In this document: positions 9,067-17,284 of the stretch, piece by piece
Numbering within the stretch: position 1 is the stretch's first letter
Layout: every line of letters starts with the position of its first letter
NCBI GenBank assembly: GCA_009911505.1
Contig: QXXL01000162.1
Location: 1 to 42,672 of the forward strand
Reading direction: 5' to 3'
DNA length: 42,672 nt
Source: Lachnospiraceae bacterium
Lineage (GTDB): Bacteria > Bacillota > Clostridia > Lachnospirales > Lachnospiraceae
Position numbers and translations under genes: made by a program
Notes under the pieces: generated by a model
Seen by the model: the letters and a program-made list of their open reading frames with translations, nothing else
The model's database searches: none
Told to the model about the DNA's origin: nothing

Positions 9067-10164
9067 ATGAAACGTTTTGCTTTATTTTTACCTCAATACC
9101 ACGAAATTATAGAAAATAACAGGTGGTGGGGAAAAGGTTTTACGGAATGGACAAATGTAAAAAATGCGAAACCTTTATTCCACGGACACTGCCAACCCCA
9201 AAAGCCCTTAAATGGCAATTATTATAATTTGTTAAATAAAAGCACTGTTGAATGGCAGACAAACTTAATGCAGAAATATGGATTGAATGGGTTTGCATAT
9301 TATCATTATTATTTTTGCGGAAAAAAAATTTTAGAAAAACCGGCTGAAAACCTTTTACGCTGGAAAGAGATCCGACAACCATTCTTTTTCTGCTGGGCAA
9401 ATCATACGTGGTACCGTTCCTGGAACAATTCAAAAGAAGTATTAATGGAACAAACTTATGGCACAAAAACGGATTGGAAACAGCATATTTTATATTTGCT
9501 GCCTTTTTTTAAAGATGACCGGTATGAAAAGAAAAACAACAAACCCGTCTTTATGCTATTTCAAACCGATTTTAAGGAAAAAAAAGAAATGATAGCCTTT
9601 TACGATCTGCAATGTAAACGAAATGGCTTTGATGGCATCTATTTAATTGAAACTTATTTCGGAGACTACAATGAAAAAAGCATATTAAACTTCAGGCAAA
9701 ACTTATGCGACCAAACAGAGCTAATCTATATAAGGGAGCCAAGCGCCGCATTAAATACTTATCAGTTACAGGCTGGCCACCGGTTGGAAACAATGTTACG
9801 AAAAGTTCAAAAAAAAGTTGCAGAATATGGCGGACGTATGGGCATTCGGCCTTATAACGGAAATCAGTTGTATGATTGTATGATAGATTTTAAAGCCAAT
9901 ATACCTGGTATCGCCAACGGCGTTTTTTTTGAATGGGACAATACCCCTCGTCATTCCTTAAGAGGATATATTATCACTCCCCCGAAAAAGGAAAAATTTT
10001 TTGAGTACATGGATCAAATCAAAGACGATGAATATGTCTTTATCAACGCCTGGAACGAATGGGCGGAGGGAATGGTTTTAGAGCCAACCGAACAGAACGG
10101 CTACAAGTACCTGGAATGGATCAAAGAATGGACCGATACGCATGAAAATAAGGAGCAATTATGA
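9067..10164 (+). CDS. WbsX-type / GH99-like glycan-processing protein
   Basis: A 365-aa protein of the family annotated as glycosyltransferase WbsX or GH99-like. Visible signatures: FLPQYHEIIENNRWWGKGFT at the N-terminus, NGFAYYHYYFCGKK, PFFFCWANHTW, and INAWNEWAEGMVLEP near the C-terminus, the usual family ending. Members occur in O-antigen and capsule loci. Because the fold matches GH99 endo-alpha-mannosidases, some may be hydrolases or transglycosylases instead of transferases. The last 4 nt overlap the next gene (ATGA). Confidence 0.85.
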   Translation: MKRFALFLPQYHEIIENNRWWGKGFTEWTNVKNAKPLFHGHCQPQKPLNGNYYNLLNKSTVEWQTNLMQKYGLNGFAYYHYYFCGKKILEKPAENLLRWKEIRQPFFFCWANHTWYRSWNNSKEVLMEQTYGTKTDWKQHILYLLPFFKDDRYEKKNNKPVFMLFQTDFKEKKEMIAFYDLQCKRNGFDGIYLIETYFGDYNEKSILNFRQNLCDQTELIYIREPSAALNTYQLQAGHRLETMLRKVQKKVAEYGGRMGIRPYNGNQLYDCMIDFKANIPGIANGVFFEWDNTPRHSLRGYIITPPKKEKFFEYMDQIKDDEYVFINAWNEWAEGMVLEPTEQNGYKYLEWIKEWTDTHENKEQL

Positions 10165-10817
10165 TAAGAAGGATGCTAAAGCAGCTGTTTCCGTTTATAC
10201 TGAAGCCCGTTTACAACATAAAGTGTATCAAACGTTTCCGTGCCGTACATACATTTTTAATGTGGAATGCTTATTCATCCACATTAAAGAGTATCGGAGC
10301 AAACAGCCGGGTCGGTAATTTTTTCAGTATCCACGGCGGGGAATATATTGAAATCGGTGACAATTTTAGGGCAGGGCATGGCTTGATTTTAGAAGCCTGG
10401 GATGAATATGAAAGCGGGCATTTTAATCCTAATATCCATATCGGAGATAATGTTGTTTTTACAGATTATGACCATATTTCCTGCATCGATCATGTAACGA
10501 TTGGCGATGGCACCCTGCTTGGAAGAAATGTCTATATCTCGGATAATTCACATGGCAGAACGGATATGTCTGCTATTGGGGTCCCGCCTGCCCGGCGGAA
10601 GCTGGATTCAAAAGGCCCGGTTATGGTTGGGGATAATGTCTGGATTGGCAGGTGTACAACGATCCTCTCTGGCGTGGACATAGGGGATAACTGCATTATC
10701 GGGGCAAATTCCGTCGTAACAGGGGATATCCCGGCAAACTGTGTAGCAGCGGGCTGCCCGGCAAAGGTCATAAAGAGGCTCGACGCAAAATTGGATAAGG
10801 AATTTATAATCAGATGA
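10161..10817 (+). CDS. WbbJ-like hexapeptide O-acetyltransferase
   Basis: A 218-aa left-handed beta-helix acyltransferase, a second decoration enzyme of the cluster. Hexapeptide repeats run through IEIGDNFRAGHG, IHIGDNVVFTDYDH, VMVGDNVWIGRC and CIIGANSVVTGDIPANC, ending AAGCPAKVIKRL as in the xenobiotic/maltose acetyltransferase class. It is coupled by ATGA overlaps to both neighbours. It is richer in G+C than the genes at 4446-9000, so it may have a different origin. Confidence 0.87.
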   Translation: MIRRMLKQLFPFILKPVYNIKCIKRFRAVHTFLMWNAYSSTLKSIGANSRVGNFFSIHGGEYIEIGDNFRAGHGLILEAWDEYESGHFNPNIHIGDNVVFTDYDHISCIDHVTIGDGTLLGRNVYISDNSHGRTDMSAIGVPPARRKLDSKGPVMVGDNVWIGRCTTILSGVDIGDNCIIGANSVVTGDIPANCVAAGCPAKVIKRLDAKLDKEFIIR

Positions 10818-12262
10818 AAAGTGAAGGGTTAACGAAAAATACATTTTACAATGTAATAAAATCATGTTCGCAAATCATATTCCCCCTTATTACCTTCCCA
10901 TATATATCAAGGGTGCTGCAAACAGAAAATGTTGGAAAGGTAAATTTTGGGAATTCTGTTGTCAGCTATTTTACACTGATAGCCTCCCTGGGGATCTATA
11001 CCTATGCTGTGCGCGAGGGTTCCAAAGCAAAAAAGGTGGAAGGTGAACTAAGCCGTATAGCGGGCCAGCTTGTTTCCATTAACCTGGTTACAACCCTATT
11101 GTCTTATCTATTGCTTATGGCTGTATTGCTGTGCGCAAAACCCCTCAAAAGCTACAGGGCCCTAATTATTGTGCAGAGCATGCCCATCATTTTTACAACA
11201 CTGGGCGCCGACTGGCTAAATACAGTTATGGGGGATTTTAAATATATTGCAGCCCGGACTGTGCTATTCCAGGCTTTGTCGCTCATAGCAATGTTTTTGT
11301 TTGTAAAAGGGCCAAAAGACTACCTGGTATATGCTGTTATTTGTGTGCTGGCCTCCAGCGGGGCAGAGGCAGCAAATATCATTTACCGGCGTAAATATTG
11401 TAAAGTGCCGCTTACCCTGCATATGGATATGAAAAGGCACCTCCCGCATATCCTGTTGATGTTTGCAGCGGTTTTGTCCCAGACACTTTACTGCAACTCC
11501 GACATAACCATGCTCGGGCTGTTTAAAGGGGATTATGAAGTCGGGCTGTATAGCACCTCCGTAAAAATATACAATATCATAAAAACGATACTCATATCCG
11601 TTATATGGGTTGTAATGCCGGAGCTTTCGTACTGCTTTAGCAGGAAGGATTATACTGGGATTAATAATTTATTGAAATATGCGCTGGATTTTATAGTTGT
11701 ATTAGGGCTGCCCTGTATTGTTGGCATTAATACAATTACAGCTGAAATTATCGAAATTGCTGCCGGAAAAGAATATCTGGGGGCAACGGCTTCACTACAT
11801 ATCCTTTCGGCTGCAATTGCATTTTCCCTTTTGGCAAGCTTTATTGGGAATGCGGTACTGCTGCCCTCTGGACAGGAAAAAAAATTTTTAAAAGCGTGCT
11901 TTATGGGGGCGTGCATCAATGTAGTGGCAAATTATTTACTGATCCCGCATTTTGGGTTGAACGCCGCGGCATTTACGACAGCCTTATCAGAATTTGCGGT
12001 TTTTATAATTTCAGTTTTGAATATAGATAAAAGAATAAATTTTGGCATCGGGAAGGGGATGCTTTTAGCGCCCGTACTCGGCGGGATAGGGATTATAATA
12101 GTATCCATAGTTTGTTCGGTATGGGTGCAGGACATGTGGATTAGGACAATAGCAACCATAGGGTTGGGCGTACTATTGTATGCTGCCATCCTGATTTTAC
12201 TGGGGAATGAATTTGCCTTAGATTTGATTCGTATTTTGAAAAAAAGGAGAAGTACAAAATAG
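10814..12262 (+). CDS. Wzx-type oligosaccharide flippase
   Basis: A 482-aa polytopic membrane protein of the polysaccharide transport (MOP) superfamily, predicted to flip the lipid-linked repeat unit across the membrane for the EpsG-like polymerase. The N-terminus has ITFPYISRVLQTENVGKVNF, a conserved Wzx motif, followed by about a dozen hydrophobic segments. It overlaps the acetyltransferase stop by 4 nt. Its end contains an AAGGAG ribosome site (12244-12249) that has no ATG, GTG or TTG at the expected place. Confidence 0.92.
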   Translation: MKSEGLTKNTFYNVIKSCSQIIFPLITFPYISRVLQTENVGKVNFGNSVVSYFTLIASLGIYTYAVREGSKAKKVEGELSRIAGQLVSINLVTTLLSYLLLMAVLLCAKPLKSYRALIIVQSMPIIFTTLGADWLNTVMGDFKYIAARTVLFQALSLIAMFLFVKGPKDYLVYAVICVLASSGAEAANIIYRRKYCKVPLTLHMDMKRHLPHILLMFAAVLSQTLYCNSDITMLGLFKGDYEVGLYSTSVKIYNIIKTILISVIWVVMPELSYCFSRKDYTGINNLLKYALDFIVVLGLPCIVGINTITAEIIEIAAGKEYLGATASLHILSAAIAFSLLASFIGNAVLLPSGQEKKFLKACFMGACINVVANYLLIPHFGLNAAAFTTALSEFAVFIISVLNIDKRINFGIGKGMLLAPVLGGIGIIIVSIVCSVWVQDMWIRTIATIGLGVLLYAAILILLGNEFALDLIRILKKRRSTK

Positions 12263-12375
12263 CATTAAAGGACTTTTACCATCCCTTTGATCTAATAAAA
12301 GAATATCCCTCCAGCCGCACATATATAATTGAAAAAATGGTGGACAGGAAAATTTATGGAACAGTTTATTTATAA
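12259..12375 (+). pseudogene. Possible decayed small ORF with an ATA in place of the start codon
   Basis: An AAGGAG site at 12244-12249 is followed 9 nt later by ATA and 37 more sense codons to a TAA (reads ALKDFYHPFDLIKEYPSS and onward). No normal start codon exists between the ribosome site and the GCA codon, so the start may have mutated from ATG, or it may be a rarely used ATA start. It overlaps the VanZ-like gene in another frame. I do not recognise the peptide. Chance is a real alternative. Confidence 0.25.
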
Positions 12376-12883
12376 CTTACTCATTCAATACATCATGATG
12401 TATTACAAAGGGGCGCTTGTATTTAGTATAACCATATGCTGCTTAAACCTAATAGCAGGTAAGCTATGCGTTTTTTATAAAGCCAAAAATACCGCTATCC
12501 TATTCTTTTTTGCTATATATGTTTACGCTGTGCTTGCAGTCACTATTTTATCCCGGGCAGGCACGTACATTTCCGAAGTCAATTTGTGCCCACTTGCAAA
12601 TTTTTATAAATCCGAGTGGGAAAGGGGGTTTTTTTATACAAATATCATATTGTTCTTCCCAATGCCCATCTTTTTGTATTCCCTCTATCCAGCGCTCCGC
12701 AATTTTTTTAAATGCATACTGCTTGGTTTTATAATCAGTACCGGGATCGAAATATCACAATTTATCCTCCATTGCGGCTGGTGCGATATAGACGACGTAA
12801 TTTCCAACATTTTGGGAATGGCTTTGGGCTGGCTCTGTATTCACGGGTTATACTTGAGGAAAAAACGTCTCCCCCCTGATTAG
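12356..12883 (+). CDS. VanZ-like membrane protein
   Basis: A 175-aa protein with about five membrane segments. The second half has the VanZ pattern: NLCPLANF, a polar loop, LGFIISTGIEISQFILHCGW, then CDIDDVISNILGMALGW, matching the usual E-x2-Q and R/D-D-x-D-D-x2-x-N-x2-G. The family gives low-level teicoplanin resistance in enterococci, but most members lie in envelope or polysaccharide loci with no known function. The ATG at 12356 has AGGA 6 nt upstream; the TTG at 12329 in the same frame has none. It is the last gene of the cluster. Confidence 0.8.
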   Translation: MEQFIYNLLIQYIMMYYKGALVFSITICCLNLIAGKLCVFYKAKNTAILFFFAIYVYAVLAVTILSRAGTYISEVNLCPLANFYKSEWERGFFYTNIILFFPMPIFLYSLYPALRNFFKCILLGFIISTGIEISQFILHCGWCDIDDVISNILGMALGWLCIHGLYLRKKRLPPD

Positions 12884-13044
12884 CCCAATACGCAATTACA
12901 AGTACGCCATATGATGATGTGTTTTGCACCCTTCTCAACGGCTGCAGCTTCTTGAAATTCAACTATATGATTATGCAGAGCTAGTGTTCCACCAAAAAGT
13001 ATGTTACAATATGCATAATCAATAACAGGAAGGGGCTGGCACGG
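12884..13044. promoter_or_regulatory. Intergenic region with promoter for the GT2 gene
   Basis: An extended -10 element TGtTACAAT at about 13004-13012 precedes the TTG start by some 33 nt. The -35 is weak. The minus strand here reads an open frame (FGGTLALHNHIVEFQEAAA) with no start signal, judged chance or an old remnant. Confidence 0.4.
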
Positions 13045-14115
13045 TTGGTAACGATAAGCCTTTGCATGATAGTAAAAAATGAAGCGGATATCTTGCGTAG
13101 ATGTCTGGCTTCTATTGCGGATTTGATGGACGAGATTGTTATTGTAGACACGGGCTCCACAGACCGTACAAAGGAGATTGCCGCGGAGTTTACGGACAGG
13201 ATTTACGATTACGTTTGGCAGGAGGATTTTGCGGCAGCGAGGAATTTTGCGTTTTCTAAAGCCACAATGGAATATATTTATTCGGCAGATGCGGATGAAG
13301 TTGTAGATTATTTTAATCATAAGCGGTTTGCTGAGTTAAAGCAGGCATTGCTGCCGGAAATTGAGATTGTACAAATGCATTATATTACGCCGCCGCAATA
13401 CAATACGACTGCGAATTTTAAGAAGGAATACCGGCCGAAGCTCTACAGGCGCCTGCGCAGCTTTGTCTGGATCGATGCTGTTCATGAAACTGTCCGTTTA
13501 GATCCGGTTGTATATGACAGTGATATTGAAATCAAACATTTGCCAAGAAGCCTGCACGCAGAGAGGGATTTTAAGCTGTTTGGCCGTGTTTTTGAACGCG
13601 AAGGCAGCCTTTCCGCTAAACTGCATTCGATGTATGTAAAAGAGTTGTATGTCAGCGGGAAAGAAGAAGACTTTGTGGAAGCGGCGGATATTTTGGGGCA
13701 CACATTAAAGATGCCGGAAGCTTCCTTTGATATGAAACGCGAGGCTATCTGCGCCCTTTGCCGCCTGCACCGTTTAAAAGGGGATACGGGCCGCTTTTTT
13801 TCACTGGCATTTAAACTTATGCCGTCTGCTATCTGTGCGGAGCTTTGTTATGAAGTGGGCAGCTATTTTAAAGATCAGGAGGATTATGAAGAAGCCGTCC
13901 AGTGGTTTGAACTGGCTGCTTATCAGGCAGAGCCTGTGATTGATGTGCGTGCAGGCGGGATACTGCCGCTTTTGGAGTTGGGGGAGTGCTGCCGTGCGCT
14001 TTCGCGCCGGATAGGCGGGGGAAATCAGGAGCATGAGGGGCAGGTACAGTTTTATCTTGAGGCTGCGGAAAAATATGAAAAGGAAGCGGCAGGATGGGAC
14101 ATGCCGGATAACTGA
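13045..14115 (+). CDS. GT2 glycosyltransferase with C-terminal TPR-like region
   Basis: A 356-aa protein. Residues 1-200 are a GT-A domain (ISLCMIVKNEADILRRCLAS, EIVIVDTGSTDRTKEIA, SADADE as the DxD site), close to the SunS-like/WaaE-like group. The rest is alpha-helical with helix pairs suggestive of tetratricopeptide repeats (CYEVGSYFKDQEDYEEAVQW). The start is TTG with an AGGAAGGGG site 9 nt upstream. It sits after the polysaccharide cluster with its own promoter. Substrate could be a protein or a glycan. Confidence 0.85.
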   Translation: MVTISLCMIVKNEADILRRCLASIADLMDEIVIVDTGSTDRTKEIAAEFTDRIYDYVWQEDFAAARNFAFSKATMEYIYSADADEVVDYFNHKRFAELKQALLPEIEIVQMHYITPPQYNTTANFKKEYRPKLYRRLRSFVWIDAVHETVRLDPVVYDSDIEIKHLPRSLHAERDFKLFGRVFEREGSLSAKLHSMYVKELYVSGKEEDFVEAADILGHTLKMPEASFDMKREAICALCRLHRLKGDTGRFFSLAFKLMPSAICAELCYEVGSYFKDQEDYEEAVQWFELAAYQAEPVIDVRAGGILPLLELGECCRALSRRIGGGNQEHEGQVQFYLEAAEKYEKEAAGWDMPDN

Positions 14116-14122
14116 TTGTATT

Positions 14123-14895
14123 TTAATTTGTTTTATGCAGTTGTTTTTTTCGCACAATTATATAACAAACCAGATGTATGCCCCCTGTAATTACCCATGT
14201 GGCTGGATAGGAAATATAAAGCCACAGCAAACTGTGATGCCAGCGGAACACTGTATATATCCACATAACACGAAGCCCGCAAACTCCGAAGATGGATACT
14301 GCCATAGGCAAAAATGAGTATCCTAAGTCCCGTAGCATGCCGACCATGACATCCATAATTCCACACAGGCAGTAGCAAGTGCAGATGACGGACAGCCGCA
14401 GCATCCCGTAGCGGATCACGTCTGGTTCAGAGGAGTAAATAGATAAAAGCGCCGGGCCCAAAAAGTAAGCGCACATGCCAAGTGTAAGCCCAACAGCGGC
14501 TACCATGCCAAGGCACAAAAAAAGGACTCTGCGGTTGCGCCAAAAGTGTTAATACCCCCGCTGGCAATGCTGATTAAAATGGCGGATTGTACTGTTTCCT
14601 GTACCTCGGGCCATTTTTTTGCTCCATAAAAGCGTGCAGTCAGCACGTTTGCTCCGATAGAAAAGCCAATAAAGAGGTTTATTAACAGGTTAATTAAGGA
14701 ACTGGTAGCGCCGACAGCAGCTAGTGCAGTGCTTCCGGCAAAACGCCCTACGACAACAGTATCTGCGGCATTGAATAAAAGCTGCAGGATGCCGGACAGC
14801 ATTAACGGGATGGAAAACATCACAATTTTTCCAAGTAAAGGGCCTCTGCACATATCTATTTCATATGCTTTTTTCAAAGAATCCCCACCTTTCAT
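14123..14895 (-). pseudogene. MATE-family efflux transporter, internally deleted and frameshifted
   Basis: The N-terminal 131 codons (SIPLMLSGILQLLFNAADT, RFAGSTALAAVGATSS) and a C-terminal part (GMVAAVGLTLGMCAYFLGP, CGIMDVMVGMLRDLGYSF) match the two ends of a MATE transporter, but together give about 260 residues against the usual 450. The joint near 14520-14560 reads ISIASG|GINTFGATA and then runs into the later segment in another frame, so at least two internal segments are gone. A T7 run marks the frame change. The original start may be the TTG at codon 7, which has AAAGGTGGGG just upstream. No functional transporter is expected. Confidence 0.85.
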
Positions 14896-14965
14896 ATCAT
14901 ATGGCGGTTATACGCCATACAGCATTATATGCCCGTTGCCCTGAAAATTCAATATAGAAAATCGT

Positions 14966-14994
14966 TTGACAGATAAGGCTGTTACCTATAAGAT
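14966..14994 (+). promoter_or_regulatory. Promoter of the rRNA methyltransferase gene
   Basis: TTGACA (14966-14971), 17 nt spacer, TAAGAT (14989-14994); the start codon follows 45 nt downstream. Confidence 0.65.
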
Positions 14995-15039
14995 GAAATG
15001 GTACAAGACGGAAATCTCAGTTTACAGAAAGGGGTTGCT

Positions 15040-16236
15040 ATGGCAATTGTTACATTAAAAAAGGGGGAAGGCAGATCCCTAAAATCTGGCGGTATGTGGA
15101 TATTTGACAATGAAATTGCCTCGGTTTCGGGCGGGGTTTTAAATGGGGATCTGGTGGAAGTACAGGATTTCGACGGTTATCCGATGGGGACAGGCTTTAT
15201 TAACCAAAATTCTAAAATCCGTGTGCGTATACTTACCAGGCAAAGCGGGCAGCACATTGGCCGTGGGTTCCTTAAGTCGCGTATTAAAGATGCCTGGGAG
15301 TACCGTAAGAAGACAGTTGATACGAAAAGCTGCCGGATTATTTTTGGTGAAGCAGATTTTCTTCCTGGTTTTGTGGTAGATAAATTTGCCGATGTGCTGG
15401 TGGTGCAGTCTTTGGCCCTGGGGATCGATCGGCTTAAGCTTACATTGGTTGAATTGATAAAAGAGGTACTTTTAGAAGATGGGATAAGTATAAGGGGTGT
15501 TTATGAGCGGAGCGACGCTAAAGTACGTTTAAGCGAAGGCATGGAGCGTGTGAAGGGCTTTTTGGGAGACGCTTTTGACACTGATGTAGAAATTATGGAA
15601 AATGGCGTAAAATACAAGGTAGATATTAAAGACGGGCAGAAGACGGGGTTCTTTTTGGATCAGAAATACAACCGCCTGGCTATCCAGAAGCTATGCAAAG
15701 GCGCATCTGTACTGGACTGCTTTACCCATACGGGTTCGTTTGCTTTAAACGCAGGGATTGCAGGGGCTGTACGGGTGATTGGCGTCGATGCGTCGGAGCT
15801 TGCAGTCCGCCAGGCCGAAGAGAATGCCGGGTTAAACGGCTTAGGGGACAGGGTACAGTTTATGTGCAGGGATGTATTTGAATTGTTGCCTGCACTGGAA
15901 AAGCAGGGGGAGCGATTTGATGTTGTGGTTTTAGATCCTCCGGCTTTTGCTAAGTCAAAAAGCGCCCTTAAAAACGCAGTGAAAGGGTATCGTGAAATTA
16001 ATTTACGGGCTATGAGGCTAGTAAAGCCGGGTGGTTTTTTGGCAACCTGCTCGTGTTCACATTTTATGGACTATGAGCTGTTCACAAAAACTATCCGGCA
16101 GGCGGCGGCAAATGTGCACAAGAGGCTGCGCCAGGTGGAATACCGTACACAGTCGCCGGATCATCCGATTCTGTGGGCGGCGGATGAGAGTTATTATTTA
16201 AAATTTTATATTTTTCAGGTCTGTGAGGAAAAGTAA
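15040..16236 (+). CDS. rlmI: Class I SAM-dependent rRNA (cytosine-C5) methyltransferase, RlmI-like
   Basis: A 398-aa enzyme predicted to methylate a cytosine of 23S rRNA. The N-terminal PUA-type domain begins VTLKKGEGRSLKSGGMWIFDNEI. The middle has the conserved GFFLDQKYNR, then the SAM site VLDCFTHTGSFALNAG (about res 225-240) and the catalytic-region DPPAFAKSK and CSCSHF, the latter with the cysteine used for C5 attack. The ATG at 15040 has AGAAAGGGG just upstream; an in-frame ATG at 14998 lies at the predicted transcription start and is rejected. Length fits the family (about 395). Confidence 0.88.
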   Translation: MAIVTLKKGEGRSLKSGGMWIFDNEIASVSGGVLNGDLVEVQDFDGYPMGTGFINQNSKIRVRILTRQSGQHIGRGFLKSRIKDAWEYRKKTVDTKSCRIIFGEADFLPGFVVDKFADVLVVQSLALGIDRLKLTLVELIKEVLLEDGISIRGVYERSDAKVRLSEGMERVKGFLGDAFDTDVEIMENGVKYKVDIKDGQKTGFFLDQKYNRLAIQKLCKGASVLDCFTHTGSFALNAGIAGAVRVIGVDASELAVRQAEENAGLNGLGDRVQFMCRDVFELLPALEKQGERFDVVVLDPPAFAKSKSALKNAVKGYREINLRAMRLVKPGGFLATCSCSHFMDYELFTKTIRQAAANVHKRLRQVEYRTQSPDHPILWAADESYYLKFYIFQVCEEK

Positions 16237-16270
16237 GGTGAAAACACGGTGTTTGTGCGGGCCCCTGCAC

Positions 16271-16402
16271 TCAGATATTGCCATAAGTCCATGGTCGGCT
16301 GGCATATGAAATAGCTTGCCAGCCTAAGCTCCTAATTTGGCATTTTACACAGCTTTGTATTTTGGTGAAGCCGTATTTCATGCCGTCGTTGTCCGGGATC
16401 AA
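16271..16402 (-). CDS. Possible 43-residue protein with a CxxC motif
   Basis: On the minus strand a TTG codon has an AGGAGG site 7 nt upstream and opens a 43-codon frame reading LIPDNDGMKYGFTK and then SCVKCQ, ending GNI. The near-perfect ribosome site is the main support. The 11-bp hairpin at 16416-16469 lies just upstream of it. I do not recognise the product. It may be a true small protein, the truncated start of a lost gene, or chance. Confidence 0.35.
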   Translation of the reverse strand: MIPDNDGMKYGFTKIQSCVKCQIRSLGWQAISYASRPWTYGNI

Positions 16403-16415
16403 AGCATAACCTCCT

Positions 16416-16469
16416 AAACCAAAAAGTGTAAAGCAAATTGAAAATTTAGTATGCTTTACACTCTGGTTT
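16416..16469. repeat. Long inverted repeat (hairpin)
   Basis: Perfect 11-bp arms AGTGTAAAGCA (16425-16435) and TGCTTTACACT (16452-16462), extended outward by AAACC/GGTTT. There is no T-tract. It lies between the end of the coiled-coil gene and the possible small ORF, both on the minus strand, so it may end transcription of the first or regulate the second. Confidence 0.6.
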
Positions 16470-16492
16470 GTGATGTGGTTATTTAGTTGTAA

Positions 16493-16960
16493 TTATGCTA
16501 TATTATGTAATTTATTGTTTTCGGCGTGTGTATTTAAAATAGTATGAACCCGTGAAACTTCATCTAAAATAAGGTTTTCACTTTCCACAATTTCAGCTCT
16601 TAACGTCCGCTCGGTACGTTTGATTTGCTTTTGCAGATCAGACTTCATTTCAGATTGTTCCTTTTTTAATGCTTGCAGATCAGATTTCATTTCAGATTGT
16701 TCTTTTTTTAGTGTTTGCAGATCAGATTTCATTTCAGATTGTTCTTTTTTTAGCGTCTGCAGATCAGATTTCATTTCGGATTGTTCAATTTTTAACGTCT
16801 GCAGATCAGACTTCATTTCAGATTGTTCTTTTTTTAGCGTCTGCAGATCAGATTTCATTTCGGATTGTTCTTTTTCTAATACTTGCAATTCAGATTTAAT
16901 TGGTTCTAATTTCTGATCCATCATATCCGATAAGGCTTGTAGTAATTGGTTTGTTTCCAT
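16493..16960 (-). CDS. Coiled-coil protein with 14-residue tandem repeats
   Basis: A 155-aa, highly charged, probably cytoplasmic protein. After METNQLLQALSDMMDQKLEP come about seven copies of a 14-residue unit, LQTLKKEQSEMKSD, two heptads each, which would form one continuous coiled coil. The tail (RTLRAEIVESENLILDEVSR) is less regular. The ATG at 16960 is used because AAAGGAG lies 10 nt upstream; the GTG at 16969 touches that site. Function unknown. The unit number could change by slippage between the near-identical 42-bp DNA repeats. Confidence 0.8.
   Translation of the reverse strand: METNQLLQALSDMMDQKLEPIKSELQVLEKEQSEMKSDLQTLKKEQSEMKSDLQTLKIEQSEMKSDLQTLKKEQSEMKSDLQTLKKEQSEMKSDLQALKKEQSEMKSDLQKQIKRTERTLRAEIVESENLILDEVSRVHTILNTHAENNKLHNIA
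16640..16890 (-). repeat. 42-bp tandem repeats within the coiled-coil gene
   Basis: Near-identical 42-bp units, each containing GATCAGA(C/T)TTCATTTC on the plus strand, repeat head to tail about six times with a weaker seventh. They encode the 14-residue unit. There are no unique spacers, so this is not a CRISPR array. Confidence 0.9.
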
Positions 16961-17003
16961 GTCAATCACGCTCCTTTTGTAGCCGTTCCATCTGTTGTGT
17001 AGG

Positions 17004-17032
17004 AGTATATCACATTTAGAGCGTAAAGTCTA
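17004..17032 (-). promoter_or_regulatory. Promoter of the coiled-coil gene
   Basis: Read on the minus strand: TAGACT (17032-17027), 17 nt, TATACT (17009-17004) with an upstream TG (extended -10). The start codon is 43 nt downstream. Confidence 0.6.
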
Positions 17033-17270
17033 TTAAATTGTTATTACTGCACTAAAAAGTAATATGTATTACAATATATAATGTATATAAAAGTGACAGT
17101 TACTATATATAATGTCATATAGTAGCTCTGCATTGCCTAAGCCCAAAATTAAAAAAATATGGGTGGATCCCCTGTCTATATACATAAAGTAAGAAAATTT
17201 GAAAATTTTGTGAAAACCGGGCGTTTTTTAGATTTTGCTGTTATACTGTTCCATGAGAAAATTTAAAGAA
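17033..17270. promoter_or_regulatory. A+T-rich divergent intergenic region
   Basis: No gene seen. It holds a dyad ACTATAT-8-ATATAGT at about 17102-17123, a possible operator, and an extended -10 TGtTATACT ending near 17247 that probably serves the cyclophilin gene. Confidence 0.4.
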
Positions 17271-17284
17271 AGGTGAATACAATT

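Noticed and set aside
12880..13320. Minus-strand 146-codon frame
   Set aside because: Most of it is antisense to the GT2 start and promoter; only the last 45 codons look peptide-like and there is no start signal.
16640..16890. Tandem repeats as a CRISPR array
   Set aside because: The units are contiguous with no unique spacers, are in frame with a protein and encode a heptad pattern.
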